64,000 bases of DNA from UBA5078 sp051252515 (lineage in GTDB: Bacteria > Pseudomonadota > Gammaproteobacteria > Pseudomonadales > Pseudohongiellaceae): NCBI GenBank assembly GCA_051252515.1, contig JBPOFS010000002.1:1-64000 (forward strand), written 5' to 3'. The translations under genes were made by a program, and so were the position numbers. This document shows, piece after piece, positions 36,728-46,528 of the stretch (the stretch's first letter is position 1; each line of letters opens with the position of its first letter). Below the pieces are notes generated by a model, which did no database searches, was not told the origin of the DNA, and saw nothing but the letters and a program-made list of their open reading frames with translations.

Positions 36728-39684
36728 GTTGCGTCCATGCCCTTAAACAATCGCTCCCAGATCTTGGCGACCTCTGTCTGGCTTTTCAGTAAGGTCTCTG
36801 GAAGATCGCCCACTTCTAACTGCGCGAGAGCAAATTGATGCAAAGCCGAACGCAATGCCAGATAAGCCTCGGTCAACACGCTGAACTCTTTGTCGCTTAT
36901 GAGTTCACACTGCAAGGCCGATTCAAGGATCCGCACGTTATCGGGGTATTTCAACAAGGCGGGGTGTTGATCGCTATTGGCCAGAACTAAAAACTGCACC
37001 ATGAATTCGATATCCACGATGCCACCTTGGGAATGTTTAATGATAAAAGAGCGTTTCGAACGCTCAGTGGCCGGCCGCTTTGCAAACTCGTCACGCATGC
37101 GTCGGCGCATCGAAACGACGTCTTTTCCTAAGCTTTCAATATCACGTTTCTTTCCAAGAATATCTGCACGAAGGTGATCAAACTCTTGATGCAACTCACT
37201 ACTGCCGGCAACCGCTCTTGCCCTGACGAGCGCTTGATGCTCCCACGTCCAAGCCTCTGCGCGCTCATAGGAGTCAAATGCCTCTATCGAGCTCACAAGC
37301 AACCCAGATTCTCCGGAGGGGCGAAGGCGCATATCCACTTCATAGAGTTTTCCGGAGACCGTATAAGTGCTCAGCATCATGATGACGCGCTGAGCTAAGC
37401 GCGTATAAAACTCGCGACTATTGATCGAGCGCTGCCCTTCGATGACCACCGTGTCTTCATCTAATGCCCCTTTATGCAAGAACACTAAGTCCAAGTCAGA
37501 AACATAACTTAACTCCAAGCCTCCTAGTTTTCCGAAGCCAAGCACGACGAAATCCATATTGCCATGCTGCCCTAACGAGTTCACTGGATAGCCATGTTTA
37601 CGCACTAAGAAATCCCACCCTAGTGCTAACACTTGTTCCAAGACGGCCTCCGCCGTGAAAGTAAGATAATCACTCACCTTCATGACTGTCAGCCGACCAG
37701 TGATCTGAGCCGCTGCCACTTGCAAGGTGTGTGACAATTTAAAATAGCGCAGCGTCTCCATTTGTTCTTCGAAGTGCTCGGGGTCGATGCGTAGCAATTG
37801 CTGCGCGAGCTCTTCTTGTAAAACACTTTTCACGGGAGGCTCGTCAATGCCGTCCAATAACTCGTCAAGTAAGACGGGATGTTTGCTCAGAAATTCTGTA
37901 ACGAACGGGCTCGCGGTACACAGCCGCACCACTTCACGCAAGGCGTGTCGATTCTCTAACATCAACACAAGATAAGCAGTACGACGACTGACGGCATCAA
38001 TCAATGTCATCACTCTACGAAACCCTAAGCTCGGCGTTTCAATCTTCGTGAGTGCTTCCAACAATACTGGCATAAAACGATTAAATCGCAGACGTCCTTC
38101 TCCTTGTAGCATTCTGAAGGTTCTGTATTTACGAAAATCTTCTAACAATTTTGTAGTCTCTGCTGCATTCTCAAACCCATTGGCCGTCAGAATTTCTTGT
38201 GCGCTGCTTTCGCTCATCTCTTGACGCCATAACGCACTCCACTGAGTCTCTTCTAACGAGCCGTTCTCTTCTTGCTCATCGTTGTCCGTACGAATCACTT
38301 CAGAGAAATGTTCTCGCACACGCTCACGATGCGCATTAAGCTCTACCAATAAGCCGTCCCAATTTTCAAAGCCCATAGCCATGGCCACGCGTTGCTGCTC
38401 GATCTCACCCCTCACTAACATCTGTGTTTGTTTATTTGCCAGACCTTGCAATTTATGCTCGAGACTTCGCAGGAACGCATAGGCATCTGTAAGCTGTAAG
38501 ACTGTTTGTTCGGGAAGATAATCGTTATCCACCAGTACCGTCATCGCTTTATACAAAGAGGGCTCTTGCAAGCGTTTGTCCCGCCCACCATGGACTAGCT
38601 GTAACGCCTGCACGATAAATTCAACTTCTCGTATTCCCCCTTGGCCTAGCTTGATATCCTCGTTGAGCCCCTTCTTGCGACGCACTTGTTTGTTGATCTG
38701 CATCTTCATACTGCGCAGTGCTTCAAACGCTGAGAAATCTAGATAGCGTCGATAAACAAACGGACGCAACTGTTCTAGCAGGCCTGCGCCACGCTGGCGA
38801 TCGCCAGCCACAATACGTCCTTTGATCAAAGCGTATCGTTCCCAATCGCGGCCTTGGCTTTGATAATAATTTTCCATGGCATCAAAGCTACAAACTAACG
38901 CGCCTTCACTTCCATAAGGGCGTAAGCGCATATCCACACGAAACACAAAACCTTCGCTTGTGACAGTGTCGATCGCATCAATAAGACTCTGCCCTAATCG
39001 CGTAAAAAACTGTAGATTAGTGATCGACTCACCGCTCTGATTGCGCGTGTCACCACCCTCTGGATAAGCGAACATAAGATCGATGTCTGAAGATAAATTC
39101 AGTTCGTTCGCACCGAGCTTGCCCATGCCCAGAATCACAAGTCGCTGCTCGGTTTGCGTTCGCCGACCAATAGGCACGCCCCATTGCTCTACACATTTTT
39201 CATGCAATACATTTAGTGCGGCATCGAGCGCCGCATCGGCGAGTGCGGAAATGTCCGCGCATATTTCCGCCACATCCGCCTTCTGACAAACGTCCCGCCA
39301 GATAATGCGCAGCATTTGACGCCGATGATACGTTCGTAGAATTTTTTTCAAGCCAGAATCTTGCTCAGCTTCAACCAAGTTTTTGAGGGCACTAATACGC
39401 AACTCTAATTCTTCGGCGAAATCACGTTTATGATCTCTATCGAGCTCGCCCGCTTTTTTTAGCTCAACAACAAGCCCTGGAGACTGCACGCATATTTCTG
39501 CAACATAGTCACTCGCACTCCAAACCGCTTGCAACTCTTTCGCAAATTCAGCATCGCTAGCTAGCAAAGTGCTTAACCGCTGTTGCTCCGGTAGATTATC
39601 GGAAGACTCTCTTTCCAATAAACGCTGGTGATATAGGGCAAGTATTTTATCAACTTCAAGTGTTAATTCGGCTGTCTCTAACAT
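36724..39684 (-). CDS. glnE: Glutamine synthetase adenylyltransferase/deadenylase GlnE
   Basis: Adds AMP to and removes it from glutamine synthetase in response to PII and glutamine. 986 residues with both nucleotidyltransferase domains: N-terminal deadenylase LGMGKLGANELNLSSDIDL (about 207-225) and C-terminal adenylylase GFGKLGGLELSYVSDLDL (about 705-723), each with the GLE/DxD metal motif and a GlnD-type helical domain behind it. ATG start at 39684. It is the first gene of the LPS core operon, an arrangement also found in Pseudomonas, where ilvE sits between glnE and waaF; ilvE is absent here. Confidence 0.96.
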   Translation of the reverse strand: MLETAELTLEVDKILALYHQRLLERESSDNLPEQQRLSTLLASDAEFAKELQAVWSASDYVAEICVQSPGLVVELKKAGELDRDHKRDFAEELELRISALKNLVEAEQDSGLKKILRTYHRRQMLRIIWRDVCQKADVAEICADISALADAALDAALNVLHEKCVEQWGVPIGRRTQTEQRLVILGMGKLGANELNLSSDIDLMFAYPEGGDTRNQSGESITNLQFFTRLGQSLIDAIDTVTSEGFVFRVDMRLRPYGSEGALVCSFDAMENYYQSQGRDWERYALIKGRIVAGDRQRGAGLLEQLRPFVYRRYLDFSAFEALRSMKMQINKQVRRKKGLNEDIKLGQGGIREVEFIVQALQLVHGGRDKRLQEPSLYKAMTVLVDNDYLPEQTVLQLTDAYAFLRSLEHKLQGLANKQTQMLVRGEIEQQRVAMAMGFENWDGLLVELNAHRERVREHFSEVIRTDNDEQEENGSLEETQWSALWRQEMSESSAQEILTANGFENAAETTKLLEDFRKYRTFRMLQGEGRLRFNRFMPVLLEALTKIETPSLGFRRVMTLIDAVSRRTAYLVLMLENRHALREVVRLCTASPFVTEFLSKHPVLLDELLDGIDEPPVKSVLQEELAQQLLRIDPEHFEEQMETLRYFKLSHTLQVAAAQITGRLTVMKVSDYLTFTAEAVLEQVLALGWDFLVRKHGYPVNSLGQHGNMDFVVLGFGKLGGLELSYVSDLDLVFLHKGALDEDTVVIEGQRSINSREFYTRLAQRVIMMLSTYTVSGKLYEVDMRLRPSGESGLLVSSIEAFDSYERAEAWTWEHQALVRARAVAGSSELHQEFDHLRADILGKKRDIESLGKDVVSMRRRMRDEFAKRPATERSKRSFIIKHSQGGIVDIEFMVQFLVLANSDQHPALLKYPDNVRILESALQCELISDKEFSVLTEAYLALRSALHQFALAQLEVGDLPETLLKSQTEVAKIWERLFKGMDAT

Positions 39685-39727
39685 GGTTGTCTCATAGCTT
39701 ATTGCGTCTGGAATATTTTTATTGGCT

Positions 39728-41524
39728 TCACTTTGTTTGTTCTGGTGTTACACGCAGCACTTCGTGCACGGTGGTCACGCCGGCGGCCACTTTAAGGGCT
39801 CCGCTTAAGCGCAAACTGCGCATACCTTCTTTATAGGCTTCCTGACGCAGTTTCGGCAGGTCTGATTTTTCACCAATAAACTGTTGTAAGTTTTCACTGA
39901 TAGGAAGTACTTCGTAGATCCCTTGTCGACCTTTGAATCCTGTCTCTCGACATTCTAAGCATCCAACACTGTGCGACACAGCATTCGGAGTTCGCACCTT
40001 CCAAGGGCTACTGAGGATTTTCCACTCACTCTCACTAATCTCGGACTCTGCTTTGCAATGGGGACAAAGTACCCGCACCAACCGCTGTGCCACTACACCC
40101 ACTACAGTGGCTTTTATCAGATAAGGGGCCACTCCTAATTCTAATAAACGTGTAATCGCAGACGGGGCGTCATTAGTATGCAGCGTTGTAAAGACAAGGT
40201 GCCCAGTTAAAGCTGCCTGTACTGCCATCTGCGCTGTATCCAGATCTCGCACCTCACCAATCATAATGATGTCAGGGTCTTGCCGTAATAGCGCTTTTAC
40301 ACCACTGGCAAAATCGAGATCGATATTATCTTGCACCTGCATCTGATTGAAACGTGGCTCCACCATTTCTATCGGGTCTTCAATCGTACAAACATTCACT
40401 TCGTCGGTAGCGAGCATTTTCAAAGTGGAATACAGAGTTGTGGTTTTGCCACTTCCTGTTGGACCCGTGATGATGACGATGCCGTGGTTATGACCGATGA
40501 TTTTTTTCCAACGCTCTAGATCTTCGCCAAGCAAGCCCAACGATTCAAAAGGACGTAGTAACACTTCCGGATCAAAGATCCGCATCACTAATTTCTCGCC
40601 AAATGCCGTGGGCAACGTCGATAGCCTTAATTCTATTTCTTCACCACTTGGGCTTTTTGTCTTTAAGCGGCCATCTTGCGGGCGTCGCTTCTCTGCGACA
40701 TTCATTCGTCCGAGTATCTTGATACGACTGGTTACCGCGTTCATCACTTGCATGGGCAAGGCGTAGACGGTGTACAACACGCCATCAATACGAAACCGAA
40801 CATTGCCTTTTTCACGACGCGGCTCGATGTGGATGTCGCTCGCACGTTGATCAAATGCATACTGTAGGAGCCAATCGACAATGCTCACTATGTGCTGATC
40901 GTTTGCCTCTGGGTCTTTCATATTCCCCAGCTCTAGCATCTGTTCTAGATTGCTAAGGCCCGGCATCGTGCGGGTATTGTTTTTATTGGCGTGATTGATC
41001 GAACTAGCAAGGCTATAGAATTCTGTCGTGAGGCGTTTTATTTCTAAAGGATTGGCGACCACGCGGCGGATTTTCTTCTGCAGGACGTGCTCGAGGTCCA
41101 CCTCCCATGAGCTAATATAGGGCTCCGTGCTAGCAATTAACACTTCTAGTGGACGCACCTCTACTGCAAGAATATTGTGTCTTTGAGTAAAGGCATAAGA
41201 CATGACTTGAGTAACTTGAGCGACGTCGATTTTGAGGGGGTCAATGCGGTAGTAATCTTGTTCTGAGAGGTCAGCGAGGCATTTGCTGAGCGTTTCGATG
41301 TCCAAACTTCTATGCGGAGGTGCTTGATCAACGAGATTTTGCTCTGCTATCCAGGCCAATAAAGGCTTTTTAAGCTCGTCTCGATCCCTACGTCGAGACA
41401 ATAGTCCCTGCGCGTCAGCCTCAGCAATGCGGCCCGCTTGGACTAGAGATTGTACGAAACTCCCTAGTTCTACTGGGCTCCCGCTCATTTGAGCGCTATT
41501 AATTGGGCCTTTTGCCGTGCTCAT
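39728..41524 (-). CDS. Orphan GspE/PilB-family secretion ATPase
   Basis: Hexameric ATPase of the type II secretion / type IV pilus family, 598 residues. The N-terminal region (about 18-45) weakly resembles the c-di-GMP-binding MshEN motif and is followed by a T2SSE_N-like domain (about 75-175). The catalytic part has Walker A GPTGSGKT (354-361), the Asp box around 380-390, Walker B LRQDPDIIMIGEVRD (about 413-427), a His box, and two CxxC pairs (about 487-490 and 525-528) of the zinc-binding module. No pilin, GspF or secretin gene lies nearby, so its partner machine is encoded elsewhere. ATG start; 43 bases separate it from glnE downstream. Confidence 0.9.
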   Translation of the reverse strand: MSTAKGPINSAQMSGSPVELGSFVQSLVQAGRIAEADAQGLLSRRRDRDELKKPLLAWIAEQNLVDQAPPHRSLDIETLSKCLADLSEQDYYRIDPLKIDVAQVTQVMSYAFTQRHNILAVEVRPLEVLIASTEPYISSWEVDLEHVLQKKIRRVVANPLEIKRLTTEFYSLASSINHANKNNTRTMPGLSNLEQMLELGNMKDPEANDQHIVSIVDWLLQYAFDQRASDIHIEPRREKGNVRFRIDGVLYTVYALPMQVMNAVTSRIKILGRMNVAEKRRPQDGRLKTKSPSGEEIELRLSTLPTAFGEKLVMRIFDPEVLLRPFESLGLLGEDLERWKKIIGHNHGIVIITGPTGSGKTTTLYSTLKMLATDEVNVCTIEDPIEMVEPRFNQMQVQDNIDLDFASGVKALLRQDPDIIMIGEVRDLDTAQMAVQAALTGHLVFTTLHTNDAPSAITRLLELGVAPYLIKATVVGVVAQRLVRVLCPHCKAESEISESEWKILSSPWKVRTPNAVSHSVGCLECRETGFKGRQGIYEVLPISENLQQFIGEKSDLPKLRQEAYKEGMRSLRLSGALKVAAGVTTVHEVLRVTPEQTK

Positions 41525-41653
41525 TGTCTATCTCCTTGTCACAGGCAAGTCGCTGTCCTCTGAATGCCAACAAGTTTATACTGCGCGCCACTAAATACAA
41601 CGACTTAGCGGATTGATTGCTCTTCCCCACTATTGTCTCAACTCGGACTTCAT

Positions 41654-43570
41654 ATGCTGCTTTACAGACTCTCTAATGTTTCTCTCGCCTACGGTGACAA
41701 GCCCCTACTCGACAAAGTCGACCTCACTATTCATAAAGGTGAACGAATCGGGATACTTGGACAAAACGGTGCCGGAAAGTCTACTTTTATGAAATTGCTT
41801 TGCGGCCAAGCACTCCCTGACACAGGGGATCTTTGGCGTGCAGGCGATCTACGAGTGGCCTACTTGGACCAAAACCTTCCCGAACTAAGCGAAGAAACAG
41901 TCTATGACTATGTCGCAGGCGGCCTAGAAGACCTAGGTGATCTCCTCCGACACTATCATGCGATGACCCACGTCGACAGCAAGGTTGATTGGGCGGACCC
42001 AAAGCAATTAGATGAGATGGGGCGGCTTCAGAAAGAAATTGAAGCCAGAGATGGTTGGGCGTTCCAGCACCGTATCGACAGTATTATCGACAGCCTTAAA
42101 CTCCCTGCAGAGACGCTGATGGCAAATCTCTCTGGTGGTAGCCGTCGACGTGCCGCTTTGGGCCGCGCGCTGGTCTGCGAGCCTGACATGCTACTTCTCG
42201 ATGAGCCCACCAACCATCTGGACATCCCCACAATCGAGTGGTTAGAGAAATTTCTCAACACCTTCGTAGGGGCCGTCTTGGTCATCAGCCACGATAGACA
42301 ATTCTTGCAGCGTATAACTAACCGCATTATTGAAGTTGATCGCGGTAATTTGCGTTGCTGGGACTACGACTATGAAAGCTTCTTGGTCTTTAGAGACCAA
42401 CAATTAGAAGCCGAAGAGAAGTTCAACAGCGAGTTTGATAAACGACTGGCCGAAGAAGAAGTGTGGATTCGCCAAGGGATCAAGGCACGACGCACACGTA
42501 ACGAAGGCCGAGTACGCGCTCTAGAGAAGATGCGTGAAGATCGCAATCAACGTCGTGAACTTTCTGGTAAGGCGCGCTTCGAGCTTGAGAGCGCGAATGC
42601 TTCTGGGAAGATCGTCATCGAAGCGAATCACATCAATCACGGATATGACGGCAAAACTTTGATCCACGATTTCTCTACCAAAATTATGCGTGGCGATCGA
42701 ATAGGCTTCATTGGCGTTAACGGCAGCGGCAAAACAACTTTGCTACGCATACTGCTTGAAACATTGCAGCCTGACTCCGGCGACGTCAAAGTTGGGACCA
42801 ATCTTGAGCTTCTTTATTTTGATCAATTACGCAATCAGCTTGATTTGAACAAGACCGTCATCGAGAACCTTGCTGAAGGCAGCGACTTTATCGAAATCAA
42901 CGGCAAGCAACGACACGTGATCAGCTATCTACAAGACTTCTTGTTTTCGCCTTCACGTACACGACAGCCTGTGAAATCACTTTCAGGTGGAGAACAGAAT
43001 CGTCTAATTCTTGCCCGCTTATTCAGCAAGCCTGCCAACCTCATCGTACTCGACGAGCCAACCAACGACTTGGACATGGAGACGCTAGAATTACTCGAAG
43101 AAATTCTCCTAGAGTTTTCCGGCACGATACTGCTTGTCAGCCACGATCGTCGTTTCCTCGACAATGTTGTGACCAGCAGCATAGTCTTCGAAGGCAATGG
43201 CGTGGTCAAAGAGTATGTCGGCGGGTATAAAGACTGGATTGCCCATGGCGGCAAGCTCGTCTCCTTTGCTGACCAAGAGAAAGAGAACAAAGCAGAGGCA
43301 TTAGCGCTAGAGAAAGCGGCGAAAAAAGTCAGCGCTCCTGTAAAAAAAGCTGAGAAAAAACTGCCCCATAAAGAACAACGGGAGTTAGACCAGTTACCTA
43401 AGCAAATTGAGAAATTTGAAAACGAAATAGCCAAAGTAAATGAGAAGGTTGCTGAGCCTGTTTTCTATCAACAGTCGCAAGAAACCATCGACAAGACTCT
43501 TGCCGAGCTAGCGAAGAAACAGAAATCATTAGACGATCTATATGCGCGCTGGGAGGAACTACTGCTTTAG
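41654..43570 (+). CDS. uup: ABC-F ATPase Uup
   Basis: Cytoplasmic ABC-F protein acting on ribosomes or DNA, not a transporter. 638 residues with tandem ATPase domains: Walker A GQNGAGKST then LSGGSRRRAALGRAL and LLLDEPTNHLDI in domain 1; GVNGSGKTT, LSGGEQNRLILARL and VLDEPTNDLDM in domain 2. The linker (P-site tRNA interaction motif region) and a basic C-terminal coiled coil (about 540-638) are typical of Uup. The frame opens at a TTG, but the ATG at 41654 with CGGA upstream is preferred. Only two bases divide its stop from that of the convergent M48 gene. Confidence 0.93.
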   Translation: MLLYRLSNVSLAYGDKPLLDKVDLTIHKGERIGILGQNGAGKSTFMKLLCGQALPDTGDLWRAGDLRVAYLDQNLPELSEETVYDYVAGGLEDLGDLLRHYHAMTHVDSKVDWADPKQLDEMGRLQKEIEARDGWAFQHRIDSIIDSLKLPAETLMANLSGGSRRRAALGRALVCEPDMLLLDEPTNHLDIPTIEWLEKFLNTFVGAVLVISHDRQFLQRITNRIIEVDRGNLRCWDYDYESFLVFRDQQLEAEEKFNSEFDKRLAEEEVWIRQGIKARRTRNEGRVRALEKMREDRNQRRELSGKARFELESANASGKIVIEANHINHGYDGKTLIHDFSTKIMRGDRIGFIGVNGSGKTTLLRILLETLQPDSGDVKVGTNLELLYFDQLRNQLDLNKTVIENLAEGSDFIEINGKQRHVISYLQDFLFSPSRTRQPVKSLSGGEQNRLILARLFSKPANLIVLDEPTNDLDMETLELLEEILLEFSGTILLVSHDRRFLDNVVTSSIVFEGNGVVKEYVGGYKDWIAHGGKLVSFADQEKENKAEALALEKAAKKVSAPVKKAEKKLPHKEQRELDQLPKQIEKFENEIAKVNEKVAEPVFYQQSQETIDKTLAELAKKQKSLDDLYARWEELLL

Positions 43571-43572
43571 AG

Positions 43573-45090
43573 TCACTCGACTATTTTTATCCACTCATTC
43601 GGTTGCGGCGTGCCTGTTGGATAATAGCCATTGATTAAGCGTAGCGTTTCTTCTGGGTAATTTCCCACAGGGCTAATACGTGCAAGTTCTGCGAAAGTAA
43701 AACCTTCGGCAACTTGCACGTAGCGTATGCGACTCTCATTACCAGCGAAGCGTTCGTTCGCTTGAATCGATCTAAACGTGCGAATAGCGCCCAAAAGCAT
43801 TTGATCAGACTTGGCGGCATCGACGCTGGATATATCACCTGTAAATATAAAGACACGTGGCCCTAGATATATGACGGCGATACGTTGTTCCTGCCCATTA
43901 GTGCTCACAACCCCCGTATAACCCTGTAAGCGAAACTGCTGTAACGCTTCGGACTTCTGTAAGTTGGTGATACCAAGCTTATCTCGAATAAATAGGCGTG
44001 GCTCGATGCTTTCTTGCATGCGTTGCACCTCTACGCGCAAACGAGCACCACCCTCTGCGCCAAGTGCTTCAACTGTTGTAGGGGTTTCTGTCACTGCCCA
44101 ATTATCAGGGAACACCATAGTGTAGCCGAGCAACGTTTGGTAATAGCGATTACGCGCCTGCGTGCCAGTTGTACGCTGACTCTCGCCCACTACTAGCCCT
44201 TCCATGTGATCTCTAAAATTTTGATTATCTACTAAGGTTGCCTGACCAGAGGGCAGTGCGCCCACGCTCGCAATGGCCTGTTGTAGACGAGTGTCATTGC
44301 GCGGGTGAGTTGCAAACAATCCATGATAACTTGGCTGTTGATTGGCGACCTTGGTATTAAAGTCTTCTTGATTTTTGAGTACAGTCACGACCGTTATCAC
44401 CGCTTGCGGGTCATAGCTTGCATTCAGCAAGTATTCGGCCCCCAAGGTATCGGCTTCTAACTCATGCTCTCGACCAAAACCGCTTAAGCCTGCTTGCGCC
44501 CAGAGTGAACCCACATCCATAATCTGCGAGCCAATATAACCACTTCCCGTAGCCACCGCTGCCACGACTCCGCCTACGCCCGCCGCCACTCGTGCAAAAC
44601 TTCCTCTTGATTGCTGCTGCACAGCATGACGCGCTGTAATATGACCAATCTCGTGCCCTAGCACAGCCGCTAGCTCTGCTTCAGAGTTTAGATAAGCTAA
44701 CAATCCACGGTTGATATAAACGTACCCACCCGGAAGGGCAAAGGCATTTATCTCAGGGCTATCAATCACCGTAAAAGTGAATTTTAGATCGGGGCGATGA
44801 CTTGCTGCAGCTAGGCGCTGACCTACCTCATCAACGTAAGCATTGAGTTTTTCATCTTGAAGCACGGACATTGTTTGCAGGACTTTTGCATGCTCTTCAG
44901 CACCGATTTCGAGTTCACGTTTTTCTGACATTGTGACGAGATTGCCCTGGCCCGTTGCAGGGTTAATCGCACAAGCGCTCAACAACATGGCGCTTGCCAA
45001 TAGAGCGCACAAGAGGAATTTTTGCCTCCTGAGCACAGGAAAGGTGTTTATAAAATTGAAGGACAATTTGAATTGATTAATGCTATTCAT
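43573..45090 (-). CDS. M48 family metalloprotease, lipoprotein (BepA/YfgC-like)
   Basis: Zinc protease anchored to a membrane by a lipid. Lipobox LLSAC (Cys near 40) after a long signal peptide, then AINPATGQGNLVTMSEKRELEIG, typical of outer-membrane M48 lipoproteins. HEIGH (about 147-151) is the HExxH site and the third ligand lies in EHELEADTLGAEYL. A C-terminal region with NYPEETLRLING looks LysM-like. Last gene of the 13-gene minus-strand run, 14 bases from the preceding lipoprotein gene. Probably assists or clears proteins of the outer membrane; a processing role for the adjacent complex is inference. 505 residues. Confidence 0.9.
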   Translation of the reverse strand: MNSINQFKLSFNFINTFPVLRRQKFLLCALLASAMLLSACAINPATGQGNLVTMSEKRELEIGAEEHAKVLQTMSVLQDEKLNAYVDEVGQRLAAASHRPDLKFTFTVIDSPEINAFALPGGYVYINRGLLAYLNSEAELAAVLGHEIGHITARHAVQQQSRGSFARVAAGVGGVVAAVATGSGYIGSQIMDVGSLWAQAGLSGFGREHELEADTLGAEYLLNASYDPQAVITVVTVLKNQEDFNTKVANQQPSYHGLFATHPRNDTRLQQAIASVGALPSGQATLVDNQNFRDHMEGLVVGESQRTTGTQARNRYYQTLLGYTMVFPDNWAVTETPTTVEALGAEGGARLRVEVQRMQESIEPRLFIRDKLGITNLQKSEALQQFRLQGYTGVVSTNGQEQRIAVIYLGPRVFIFTGDISSVDAAKSDQMLLGAIRTFRSIQANERFAGNESRIRYVQVAEGFTFAELARISPVGNYPEETLRLINGYYPTGTPQPNEWIKIVE

Positions 45091-45104
45091 AGCTCCCCAC
45101 CATT

Positions 45105-45797
45105 TTAGTCGCCATTCACGAATTGTTGGAGTTGGCTAGCAAGACTGCTGCAGGCATTAGCTTCTACTCGAGCAATCAATGGGATGGGGATTACAACCGC
45201 AGGGACATAGGACTGCCCACTAGCGTCAGTGCTGATTGTGCCAACATTTAGGAAAGAGGAGACATCCCACACTCTCGCATCGAAGTTAGAATCGTCTTCC
45301 CATGATCCGAAACCGAAACATCCACCACCGCCTGGGCCGACCGCACAAGAGATCGACCCTTCCCGATTGCTTGTTTCTGTTTGCCCATCCAACCACACGA
45401 TATAACGGATGCCATAATCTTGGATTTTGTCGGCAACCAATTGTTCTTCCATCAGAGTTTGTAGGTCACTGGTACGCAAAGGCGCCGTACGAGGTTCGAA
45501 CCATGGAAACATGGAGTCGATGAACTCTTTCTCAGGAATGACGCGAATGGCGCGGGCGCCACGCGCCACTCTATCGCCGACGCAGTCCACGAACTCCTCA
45601 CGAGTTTCGTAACTACTCCCCTGCCGGCGCCCTAAGATAACGATAGATTCGTGTGACTCGATGCCCGTTTCGCCTTGCCGAAACTCATCGACGGTTGTCG
45701 TCGTGCAAGAGGCTAGCAATACAATACAGAGTAACGCCATACTCGTCTGTATGCCGGTTCGTCCCATACCTATCGATGATCTGTATTCGGAACTCAT
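45105..45797 (-). CDS. Lipoprotein of unknown function
   Basis: 230 residues with a lipobox LLASC (Cys near 31) behind MGRTGIQTSMALLCIV. The mature part has a Cys-containing VDCVGDRVARGARAIRVIP, then IQDYGIRYIVWLDG, a glycine-rich Cys-containing VGPGGGGCFGFGSWED and a beta-rich end. I do not recognise the family. ATG at 45797 has GAGG five bases upstream; the second ATG (residue 11) is possible. Lies in the long minus-strand operon between two lipoprotein genes. Confidence 0.75.
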   Translation of the reverse strand: MSSEYRSSIGMGRTGIQTSMALLCIVLLASCTTTTVDEFRQGETGIESHESIVILGRRQGSSYETREEFVDCVGDRVARGARAIRVIPEKEFIDSMFPWFEPRTAPLRTSDLQTLMEEQLVADKIQDYGIRYIVWLDGQTETSNREGSISCAVGPGGGGCFGFGSWEDDSNFDARVWDVSSFLNVGTISTDASGQSYVPAVVIPIPLIARVEANACSSLASQLQQFVNGD

Positions 45798-45847
45798 AAA
45801 AGCCTCACGTACTCAGTTCCCCTTTAACACGAGGGGTATTATCAATA

Positions 45848-46462
45848 CTATTGCTGTGCGCCCAACCAGTCCCGCACCTCAGGCACAGAACTAAAACTCA
45901 AAGTGAAGCTAGACCCCAAATCCCGAAGCGCCCCCACAGTGGCATCATTAATGCCGGCTTCTACTGAGCGGAAAGTGGCAGTGCTTGTTTTGCCATAGGA
46001 AGTGAGGACCCAGTCTGCGATGTAGTCGCCCTGAGGGCCCTGCAAGCGCATATTGTATTTCACCCAGACTTCATAGGAGTCTAGCCGCGTCTTTTGTGGC
46101 AGAGCGAGTTGAAACTCCTCAATGGACGGGACAAAAACCGCATCGACCTGCTCGGTTTGGGCGGCAGTTAAGTCGTTCAATATGATGACACGCTCAAACA
46201 TTGCAGGAAGAACCGAGTCAAACAATTGCATATGCGTTTGACCACTCGCTATTTGATACTCTTCCTTTCCTGTCTCACTATATTCAATATAAGTAAAATT
46301 ACGCAGAGCTTCGTCATAATATACGCCAAGTGTTAAGGGAATTTGACGAACATTGGGGGTTGGATAACTGCCGGACACCTCTAATGAACTGACCCCGCAG
46401 GCACTTAGAGTGACAACGAGGCCTAGCAAGGCAAGATTTTTCAGCGTTTTACTGTATCCCAC
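45848..46462 (-). CDS. Lipoprotein of unknown function
   Basis: 204 residues with lipobox LSAC (Cys 22) behind MGYSKTLKNLALLGLVVT. The body is a mixed alpha/beta domain (ITLGVYYDEALR-like start after SYPTPNVRQIP), with FDSVLPAMFERVIIL and a conserved-looking ADAVFVPSIEEFQLALPQK, which resembles periplasmic LptE- or ABC-auxiliary-type lipoproteins in general shape only. GTG start with GGAG seven bases upstream. Follows the VWA gene by 66 bases. Confidence 0.75.
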   Translation of the reverse strand: MGYSKTLKNLALLGLVVTLSACGVSSLEVSGSYPTPNVRQIPLTLGVYYDEALRNFTYIEYSETGKEEYQIASGQTHMQLFDSVLPAMFERVIILNDLTAAQTEQVDAVFVPSIEEFQLALPQKTRLDSYEVWVKYNMRLQGPQGDYIADWVLTSYGKTSTATFRSVEAGINDATVGALRDLGSSFTLSFSSVPEVRDWLGAQQ

Positions 46463-46528
46463 TTTAGTTCTCCAAAACTTCCTAGTGCCTACGTAAGCAT
46501 CAATTCCTTGCCTTAACGATACACTGTT

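Noticed and set aside
36464..36838. Plus-strand open frame of 124 codons over waaF/glnE
   Set aside because: Lies antisense to two conserved genes, with biased composition of a shadow frame.
42925..43434. Minus-strand open frame of 169 codons inside uup
   Set aside because: Ser/Phe-rich antisense shadow of the uup C-terminal half; no ribosome-binding site and no family features.
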